From assembly GCA_037447655.1 (NCBI GenBank), contig JBBHKE010002998.1, positions 23,445 to 37,665 of the forward strand: DNA of 14,221 bases. The letters are read 5' to 3'. Of the stretch, positions 1-6,479 are shown in pieces. A program made the translations under genes and the position numbers. Position 1 is the first letter of the stretch, and the number at the start of each line of letters is the position of its first letter. The notes below the pieces were generated by a model. The model was not told where the DNA came from. It saw only the letters and a list, made by a program, of their open reading frames with translations, and did not search any database. Source of the stretch: Zygnema cylindricum. Its lineage: Eukaryota; Streptophyta; Zygnematophyceae; Zygnematales; Zygnemataceae.

Positions 1-508
1 AACAAATACGGATGCGAAAGCGGTGATACGATATAAATTTATAATTGTTTTGGTGTTTTAGCAATTTCTAGTGTTTTCTAGAGTTTTCAAGAGTTTCTTT
101 TGGGGTCTTTAGAGCAGGCATATTCATAAAATGCTAACATTTTGGAGCAAAAATTGTCAAAGTTTACAATATTTTGGCTCGGAAATATCATAGACTGTAG
201 TTTTTCATAAATACTGCTATATTATTTTCACTGCTTTACTGGATTGGTGCCCTGTGGAAGGAAAATATTTATTAGCATATTTAAAATGTCACATCTAATC
301 AATGAAAATGTTGATGTTAGTTTGTCCTCAAGTTTCTTTCTATCGTTAAAAAGTCAAAATCTCAAGAATAGCAGCACAAGAAAATTTTCACGTTGTAAAC
401 GAAGTTGAGGTCATCTTTATGACTTGAAAAATCACATTCTAATTGATTTATTCCCTGTTCTAATTCTCTTTTTTTATCTGTACTTTGTATATTACTCTTT
501 TTTCTCAG
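1..508. other. Non-coding AT-rich flank with possible splice acceptor
   Basis: No convincing gene, repeat family or RNA is visible in this stretch. It is AT-rich and its short reading frames have no recognisable content. The last 25 bases or so form a pyrimidine-rich tract ending in TTTTTTCTCAG at 498-508. That looks like a spliceosomal 3' splice site, so this stretch may be the end of an intron whose start lies outside the window. Confidence 0.4.
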
Positions 509-799
509 CTTGCTTATGTAGTAGAAAAATTGGTCGGCAAGGAGGAAAAAAAAATAAGAATTGTTCGGTTGGAAACAGAATATATGGAAAACAAGATTTG
601 GGCAAAACCTTTTATAAATGCGACTTCAGATTTAAAAAATATTTTGGAGGCAGAATTAGACAAAATAATTTCCATGTATGCTTCCATTTTTGTCGGTACA
701 TGGAGATCCACATATACTTTAGATATAGAAAGGTTAAGATATGGATTTGGTACTTCTGATCCGAGAGATTCTTATTTATGCGAAGATCCTCGAGGTTGA
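509..799 (+). CDS. Possible terminal coding exon of an unknown gene (partial)
   Basis: The frame is open from the acceptor-like TTTTTTCTCAG and runs 96 codons to TGA at 797-799. I start it at 509, directly after the AG, because no in-frame ATG lies near the beginning and the frame stays open through the acceptor. The peptide is charged and varied, starting LAYVVEKLVGKEEKK and ending in a Trp/Tyr/Arg-rich segment with YGFGTSDPRDS. It has no low-complexity bias of the kind seen in chance frames of this AT-rich DNA. I recognise no domain. An AG/GTTGAT at 793-798 could be a donor, in which case the exon would continue. No AATAAA follows closely. It could also be an exon relic or a chance frame; the opposite-strand frame over the same bases is a weaker candidate. 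Confidence 0.35.
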   Translation, partial: LAYVVEKLVGKEEKKIRIVRLETEYMENKIWAKPFINATSDLKNILEAELDKIISMYASIFVGTWRSTYTLDIERLRYGFGTSDPRDSYLCEDPRG

Positions 800-1178
800 T
801 TATTACGACTTAACATTCTAATTGATTTAAAAAGGGCTTTTTAGGGTTTAAGACTTACTGAGAGAATTTTCTTTAGACTTTAATCTCTAGGGATTTGAAT
901 CATTAATTTAAGTTATATGGTAATTTAAAAAAACTGAAAAATGGACCGTAGGCGTAATTCAACATAAGTCTATTTAAACACCGGGAAAATATTATTGTAG
1001 AGATTTTTTTTTTCTTTAGACCTTTTGAGTTATTGATGTATATTATTAAACAATTCAAGTCACTCTTTCAATTCAAATTGTTATCCTCATTGTTTTTTAA
1101 AAAAAATTATCAATACAAAATATTGTATGGAGAACAAATCCATTTTCCAATTATAATATAAAATTCGGTTGGATAATC
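800..1178. other. Non-coding AT-rich spacer
   Basis: This is intergenic or 3'-flanking sequence after the possible terminal exon. It holds homopolymer A and T runs (for example around 927 and 1007-1015) and no supported gene, RNA or transposon end. Confidence 0.4.
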
Positions 1179-1180
1179 TT

Positions 1181-1410
1181 TTTTTTTTTTTTTTTTTTTT
1201 TCGACCGACAAAAATCAGGGAACAAGACGTTGGGAGGAGGATGGACAGGGGGATGGGGCGATCGACTCCGGGCACGCTGTTGCTTCCGACCATTCCGGCA
1301 TTGCGTAGAATCTTCCGATTAGCGGAATAGGGAAACACACAGGTGGAGGGGAATAGAGGGAGAGAACGGGAGAGGGATAGGGAGTGGGAGAGGGAAAAAT
1401 CCCCCGTCAA
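1181..1410 (-). repeat. GC-richer insert with poly(A)-like tail (possible retrocopy or SINE)
   Basis: A run of 23 T at 1179-1201 adjoins about 200 bp that are clearly GC-richer than the flanks and end in a purine-rich stretch (GGGAGAG-type, 1320-1400). On the minus strand this reads as a CT-rich leader, a mixed body and a poly(A) tail, the layout of a retroposed transcript. AATCTT occurs on both sides (1175-1180 and 1411-1416) and could be a short target duplication. The minus frame over it (1087-1410) begins with Ser/Leu low-complexity sequence and runs into poly-Lys from the tail, so I do not call it a gene. The source transcript is unknown. Confidence 0.35.
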
Positions 1411-1554
1411 AATCTTCTAAAACTTTGCTTTACACGTGCCAATATCAATTATGATTTTCAAATCTGAATTTAATCTTTTTGCAATAAAGATTTCCTTCTT
1501 CTTAAGATCCAAAAAATAATTTGGCTGCAAGTATAATTTGCAAAAAGAAGCTAA

Positions 1555-1854
1555 GGTGGTGTCCCCATGTTCACACTTTTGAATAATTCCTTCGGATTTA
1601 AAATACACCGCGAATCGTTATTAGCGTCAAAGGTGTTTTCGCCACTTAAAACATCTTTTCTCCGTACACACTTGCCGGTTTTTAGATCTGACGGTTGCGA
1701 TTGAAAGGCAAGATTCTCAGCTTCCCATTGGCGGTCTCAAATTGAAAATCGGACAAGTGTGTACGGAGAAAATATATTTTAAGCGACGAAAAAAACCTTT
1801 GACGCTAATAGCGATTCGCGGTGGTTACTGTACTCCGGAAAACAGTTAAAGCCT
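1555..1854. mobile_element. Left end of a TAA-flanked transposon, interrupted
   Basis: GGTGGTGTCCCCATGT at 1555-1570 directly follows TAA (1552-1554). It closely resembles the left end at 1858 (GTGGTGTCCCTATGT) and the reverse complement of the end at 2762-2777. The sequence behind it is interrupted by the palindromic MITE at 1606-1823 and then by the next TAA-flanked element at 1858. No matching right end was found downstream, so this is an end fragment or an old element cut off by later insertions. TAA/TTA duplications are typical of the PIF/Harbinger superfamily. Confidence 0.4.
1606..1823. mobile_element. 218-bp palindromic MITE, CACCGCGAATCG family, copy 1
   Basis: The element begins CACCGCGAATCG and ends CGATTCGCGGTG. 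Its inverted arms extend about 70 bp on each side and include CTCCGTACACACTT against its complement. TA precedes the left end (1604-1605), while GT follows the right end, so the right copy of a TA duplication seems mutated. The centre holds a unique stretch (CTGACGGTTGCGATTGAAAG and GGCGGTCTCAAA) that recurs in the opposite orientation in the copies at 5075-10273 and 12253-12474. It has no coding capacity. A TA duplication suggests a Tc1/mariner-like transposase, but the superfamily is inferred only. Confidence 0.85.
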
Positions 1855-1857
1855 TAA

Positions 1858-2777
1858 GTGGTGTCCCTATGTAATCGATCCTCTGAAGAAGTATTTTGGA
1901 CTCTAGTGAAGATCCTCCGTACTACTGTACTTTGAAGAGCGTCCCTATATGCGAAAATGAAATCGGATCTTTGACATGTGACGGTTGTAGACGTAGTTAC
2001 AACTTGTGACGGTTGTAGACAACTACGAAATTACCGACGATTGGTGACGTCGACAAAAGCAGTGATGACTGTAGACGTCTAGTTTTTTGTGACATTGTAG
2101 ATTTTTAAGGTTTTGTGACATTGTAGAATTTTTAGGTTTTTGTGACATTGTAGATTTTTAGGATTTTGTGACATTGTGACGACATACTCACTTGTGTCAA
2201 CGTCGACGTCACTAATTCAAAAACTTTACGCCATTCTTTCCCAATTTCGTTTTTTTCTACTTTTCTCACTCAAAACTTGCCGTCAAAATGCACCTAAAGA
2301 TAGTCAAGAGAATAATTTTTCAAAGATCTTCAATTTCGTACCAATATTGCCATGTCTCATTCTAAAAAGTATGAGACCCCTGCGAAGTTGTTTTCCGTAC
2401 ATGCACGTGACGGGCAGGGAGGAAAATATCGAGTACTCTCCCTCGTCCTAAATTTTCCCACTGGTGTGGCGAGTGTGTGGATCGTTTGTCATTAGCTGTT
2501 CTGGTGATACTTTAACTACAATCACCTAGCGAGGTGATTTTTGATAAAGTTTTCTAATGAGCTGGATTCTCTAGCCCGGGGGTCGGAATGAAGAAAACTC
2601 CAAAATGTGTTCACAAGACGACAAACATGGAGTTCATTCGAAGTATCAATTTGACGATCATTTTACTGTGCTACACGAAGTTTTTTCATACGGCAAAAGA
2701 TTTTCTCGTTACGGGCTGAAATTTCGAGGAAAACAACAAAAAAAAAAATTGATACTTTAATACATGGGGACTTCCCC
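1858..2777. mobile_element. PIF/Harbinger-like non-autonomous element with TAA duplication
   Basis: The left end GTGGTGTCCCTATGT (from 1858) and right end ACATGGGGACTTCCCC (2762-2777) are imperfect inverted repeats, each bordered by TAA (1855-1857 and 2778-2780). The interior at about 1974-2370 matches the middle of the next element (about 3565-3895) in the same orientation. The part near 2700-2760 is an inverted relative of the arms at 2867 and 5099. The palindromic module at 2520-2540 is shared with the other elements. The frame at 2176-2451 lies in this repeat, has no recognised content and is not called. Confidence 0.65.
2083..2180 (+). repeat. Four tandem copies of a 26-27 bp unit
   Basis: TGTGACATTGTAG-like units start at 2088, 2114, 2141 and 2167, joined by T-rich and AGG spacers. 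The homologous place in the neighbouring element (about 3670-3710) holds a single unit, so the array expanded in this copy. Confidence 0.8.
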
Positions 2778-2780
2778 TAA

Positions 2781-4356
2781 GGGTATGTTCCCATGTAACC
2801 GTAACTTAGCCTTTTTACTTTGTTTTTTAGTGAAGATTCTACATACTACTTTTCAGAGTGTTCTTAGGGTACTTTTCGCATGTGCTAAAGTTACAGTTAT
2901 TTGCTGTCGTTTTCCTCCATAACTTCGAAAAAAACGGGAAAATCCGCAGCCGTACCAAAAAAATAAAATTACCATTGTACAAGTTGCGTTACCTCTAAAC
3001 TTTATATGTACTGGAGTTTGTTGTCTAGCGCGATGCAGTTTGTTGTCTAGCGCATCTCGACCCACTTTCGCGTCCTTCCAGCTCATCTTCAAACTTTATA
3101 TAAAATCACCTTGCGAGGTGATTTTGAATAAAGTTCCATGAGGTGAGAGAATATGCAAATGCTGTCGCACATGTCGGAAGTTTTTGGCAATTTGTGTGCG
3201 TGGAGTACAAAAAATAAACCCACTGCACGTTTTTAGCATGTGCGTGACTTTTTTTCGTACAGAGGCATTGGAGGGGGTCTCGACCAACGGACGCCATTTC
3301 ACAAAAGCGAAGTCTGTGAAAGCGCCTCTCTCTCTCCCTCTCCCACTACCGCGTTTATCTCACAATTCTTGCAATGAAAAACGTCAATAATGGTATCAAA
3401 CGAAAGATCTCTAAAAACGATTCTTTTAACTATTTTTAGGCGTATTTTGATGGCAAGTAGAGTGAAAAAGGACAAAAAAACACAATCGGGAAACTATGGC
3501 AGAAAGTTTTAGAATTTGTGAAGTTGGCCCTTATGTTCGAAAACAAAATTGTTACTTTAAAATGTGACGGTTGTAAACATGGGTACAATTTGTGATGGTT
3601 GTAGAGGATTACGAAACTAGCCAATTTTTGAAGTTTGCAAGATAGCGACGTTTGTAGACCTCTATTTTATTTATGATATTCTAGATGCTTAAGGTTTTGT
3701 GACATTATGAAGTCATGCTCACTTGTGCTAACGTCGACGCCATTGAATCAAGAAGGCCATGGCTTCCCAATTTCGTTTTTAAAATTTTCTCACTCGACTC
3801 GCCATCAAAATATGCCCAAAGGTGTTCAAAATAATATTTTTTCCAAAGCTCTTATATTGCATACCGACATTGTCGTGTTTTGCTCTAAGGAATGAGAGAT
3901 AAACTGATAATGTGAGAGGGAGATGGAGGGAGGCGTCTTCACCAATTTCACTTTTACGAAATGGCATCCATTGCTCAATACCCCTCCTTGGCCCCTTTTA
4001 CCGAAAAAAATGTGTATAGGTTGCAATTTTTTTTGTGTACTCGTGTTTTGAATAATGTTTTGAAAGTTTACAACACGTGCAAAAACATAATCCTCTTCAT
4101 TGTTCAACCTTTACTTAAAATAAAATAGACTCGTGAGTCGTTTTCAAGTAGTTTGAAGATGCCTTATATTGACGTGGCAGTGGGTTGAAAGGAGCAAGAC
4201 AACAAGTTGCGATACACTTAAAGTTTCATGATGACGCAAATTGTACTATGGTTTTCACATTTTGTTTGTACGACAGAAGATATTCTCCCTGCAGGCACTG
4301 TTTTGGACGACAAAATCAAGAAAAAAACCCTTACTTTAACACATGGGAACACACCC
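2781..4356. mobile_element. Foldback-like PIF/Harbinger-type element with long inverted arms
   Basis: The ends are GGGTATGTTCCCATGT (2781-2796) and ACATGGGAACACACCC (4341-4356), matching at 15 of 16 positions as inverted repeats, with TAA at 2778-2780 and 4357-4359. Much of the left 600 bp reappears, diverged, in inverted orientation in the right 470 bp. For example, the AACTTTATATG...TGTTGTCTAGCG region near 3000-3050 pairs with the 4185-4230 region, and the GGACGCCATTTC region near 3290 pairs with the 3960 region. The middle resembles the element at 1858-2777. No transposase is seen. The small frames inside follow the repeat arms and are not called as genes. Confidence 0.75.
3102..3125. repeat. 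Palindromic module, copy in the 2781-4356 element
   Basis: Two 10-bp arms, AAAATCACCT and AGGTGATTTT, flank TGCG. Near-identical palindromes lie at the corresponding place in the elements at 1858-2777 (2520-2540) and 5099-10077 (9425-9448), each followed by a diverged ATAAAGT-type sequence. The function is unknown; a transposase or host-factor site, or a hairpin, are possibilities. Confidence 0.8.
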
Positions 4357-4359
4357 TAA

Positions 4360-4509
4360 TACCTTTTATTTTTTGTACCATTTTTTTGTTTTGTGTGTAC
4401 TGGTCTCGCGATAAATTTTATTGGTCTAAAATAGGGCCTGGATAGCTTGCTAGTCGGATGTCTTTTTAATAAAAATAGCATTTTTTTTCTCGAAGGCTGA
4501 GCGTTTTTT
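4360..4509. other. Short unassigned spacer
   Basis: AT-rich DNA between two transposons. Nothing beyond T-rich runs is recognisable. The minus-strand frame at 4356-4544 crosses two element borders and is not supported. Confidence 0.4.
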
Positions 4510-4984
4510 GTAGTGTTGTGTATCGGCAAGAAATTTATCGCCATAACACCGATACCGATAGTTATCGGTTATCGAATGGTGAGGGGTCCCGATAGATCGC
4601 TCCGATACTAACAAATTCCTTATTGGCGATTAGTGTAAAAAATTATTGTACGCTATATAGTAGTACTTTATAATATATTGTATTATATTTTTCACTGTAT
4701 ATACCATGGCGTGTAATGTGTAATAATCTGGTCCGTACTCTGTGTAACAGTATAACGACGGTATAGTACGACAGAATATATCGTACAACGGTACGGGAGG
4801 AATCGTACAATTATCGTCGATGGTTATCGGTACCGGTGTTATCGCGATAAAAAAACCGATATTATCAATCTTCTATCAGAGATATCACCGGTTTCGATAT
4901 ATCGTGCCAATATATCGATTATCAGCAAGCCAAAAAAAGGTACATATCGAGTATCGAAAAAACACTGGCGATACACAACACTAC
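4510..4984. mobile_element. 475-bp MITE rich in TATCG/CGATA words
   Basis: Perfect 16-bp inverted repeats GTAGTGTTGTGTATCG (4510-4525) and CGATACACAACACTAC (4969-4984) bound the element. The interior contains roughly twenty ATCG or CGAT words on both strands, densest within about 150 bp of each end (TTATCGGTTATCG, CGATATATCG, TATATCGATTATC). The flanking bases show no clear target duplication. The TAGTGTTG-type end resembles hAT-superfamily ends, but without an 8-bp duplication the assignment is tentative. No coding capacity is seen. Confidence 0.75.
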
Positions 4985-5329
4985 TAATTTTTGTTGAGAC
5001 TATGGGCCTCTAGTCCAACGACAAATGTCTACTGTACGGAGAGCATCTCGTTTGTCAAAAAAGGTTAGGGACTACACCTTGAATCGTTGTTAGGGTTAGG
5101 GTACTTTCGCATGTGCTAAAGTTACAATTATTTTCTGTCGTTTTCCTCCATAACTTAGAAAAAACGTGAAAATCCGTAGCTGTACTAAAAAATTGAAATA
5201 ACCACCGTACAAGTTGCGTTTCCTCGAAACTTTATACGCACAGTAGTTTGTCGTCTAACGCGATGCAATTTGTCGTCTTGCGGATTTTGACCCACTTTCG
5301 CGTCCTTTCAGCACATTTTAAAACTTAAC

Positions 5330-5337
5330 GTCAAATC
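5330..5337. repeat. 8-bp target duplication GTCAAATC, left copy
   Basis: GTCAAATC lies directly before the CATAG terminus, and the identical octamer lies at 9423-9430 directly after the CTATG terminus. The uninterrupted relative near 3099-3107 shows the site once. Confidence 0.9.
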
Positions 5338-5613
5338 CATAGTTCAAAAGTAGGTGAAAGTAGGCCCATACAATATGCCTATTGTATGCAAAACATACAA
5401 TATGACCTTGAGACCCATATTGTATTCGGACCTATTTGGACCAATTAAAACATTCGGACCAAAATTTGTTATTTACACCGTCAGATTTGGACGATCGGAC
5501 GGTCGTTGATCAAAGTAGCGATCTAAGAAGATCACATGAAAAGCCCATAACACAACTTACGATAAAGGCGCCGACCAAAGGCCTACCATAAAAACGCCTA
5601 CTTTTGAACTATG
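5338..5613. mobile_element. 276-bp MITE unit, copy A
   Basis: This unit has both termini: CATAGTTCAAAAGTAGG on the left and CCTACTTTTGAACTATG (5597-5613) on the right. The left subterminal region repeats GTAGG (AAAGTAGGTGAAAGTAGG). Bases after 5613 (GGAAGAAC) do not repeat the left flank; the matching GTCAAATC occurs only at 9423. So this unit did not insert here alone but moved as the left part of the larger element. It is homologous along its length to 11884-12171. Confidence 0.85.
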
Positions 5614-6144
5614 GGAAGAACAAATCCAGAAAGTCAACATTTTGTAAAGTTCTCAAAACTTGTCAAGTTATTTCAATTCGGTGGGTTGCTTCTGCCGTTC
5701 AACAAATCATATGCACTCCGCACACGTGGAAGGTCGAAAATCGTGTACGGAACTTGTACGCAATTCGTTGTCTGATAAACGAAATCGAATTGCATCAGAA
5801 TGTCTTCCCTCGACCGATCAATCGAAACCCTAAAATTACAAAACCCTAGATTTCTGCACGTTGCAATTCAAAACTTTGCATTCCATGAGTTTCTATAGAC
5901 TGTCCCGTCTCTCCTAACATTTTCTGTTTTTCTCTCTTCTTCTCCTGTCGTGTTTTTCTCCCTCTCTACCTCTTCTCCCTGAACCCTAAATTTCAAATGT
6001 CTCTCCTCGATTTGACACGTGTCATATCTGAACGCTACAATGCAGCCGATTCTGTCGTTTCCTCAGCTGTTTTTCAAACCCTAAATTCCACATTCGGAAT
6101 AAATTTTACGTCGACTCCAACCACAAAGGGACTTCCTTTGGTGG
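5614..6144 (+). other. Unique segment trapped between two transposon right ends
   Basis: About 531 bp with no copy elsewhere in the window, unlike everything around it. It contains a CT-rich leader (about 5908-5980, TCTCTCTTCTTCTCC-like), the words ACCCTAAATTT, and an ATG frame from 5997. It resembles the 5' end of a transcribed gene: leader, start codon, first coding stretch. It may be captured host DNA, or what remains of the parent transposon's own gene; the sequence alone does not decide. The frame at 5604-5849 starts inside the terminal repeat on a TTG and is not convincing. Confidence 0.55.
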
Positions 6145-6206
6145 AAACATTCGGACCAAAATTTGTTATTTACACCGTCAGATTTGGACGATCGGACGGT
6201 CGTTGA
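5997..6206 (+). CDS. Possible captured or relic first exon, 69 codons
   Basis: The frame begins MSLLDLTRVISERYNAADS, with A at -3 (TTTCAAATG) after a CT-rich leader. The first 49 codons lie in the unique segment; the last 20 run into the transposon's right end and stop at 6204-6206. The N-terminal part has balanced composition, plausible for real protein, whereas the tail is just translated transposon. I recognise no family. It could be an exon fragment picked up by the transposon, or the first exon of the parent element's transposase with the rest deleted. Translation today is doubtful. Confidence 0.3.
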   Translation: MSLLDLTRVISERYNAADSVVSSAVFQTLNSTFGINFTSTPTTKGLPLVETFGPKFVIYTVRFGRSDGR

Positions 6207-6264
6207 TCAAAGTAGCGATCTAAGAAGATCACATGAAAAGCCCATAACACAACTTACGATAAAG
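6145..6264. mobile_element. Second copy of the transposon right end, proximal part
   Basis: This matches 5448-5567 with no difference that I can see by eye, then breaks off after CGATAAAG where the retrotransposon begins. The remaining 46 bp resume at 9377-9422. Confidence 0.88.
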
Positions 6265-6271
6265 AAGAAGC

Positions 6272-6277
6272 TTTATT
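6272..6277 (-). promoter_or_regulatory. Polyadenylation signal AATAAA of the retrotransposon
   Basis: On the minus strand AATAAA ends seven bases before the element's 3' border at 6265, which suits transcript ends set at or just past the element's end. Confidence 0.5.
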
Positions 6278-6479
6278 TCAAAAAGTGCGATGGAAAAAAC
6301 CATCAAAGTACAAAGGGTTTCAAAAAAAGGGAAAAAAAAACTTAGTGCTAAAAAATAGCCAAAGGAAACTAAGGAAAAGAAAACATGTGAAAACACCAAA
6401 TCAAACTAGAAAAACTGCCAAAAACAAACAAATTTACTAAAGATGACACTATACAAGTTGACTACACAACCCTAACCAA

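Noticed and set aside
2083-2180. Possible CRISPR-like array
   Set aside because: The spacers are only short T-rich joins, not unique sequences, and the context is eukaryotic transposon DNA.
2853-4107. Several frames of 60-93 codons on both strands
   Set aside because: All fall in the inverted arms of the element at 2781-4356, and related sequences in sibling copies do not keep the frames open.
5091-5102. Telomere-like TTAGGGTTAGGG
   Set aside because: It is made by chance where the outer MITE (ending TTAGGG), the TTA duplication and the inner element's end (GGGTAC) meet. There are only two units and no array.
5604-5849. Frame of 81 codons in the trapped segment
   Set aside because: It has no ATG start near its beginning, opens within a terminal inverted repeat and shows no recognised content.
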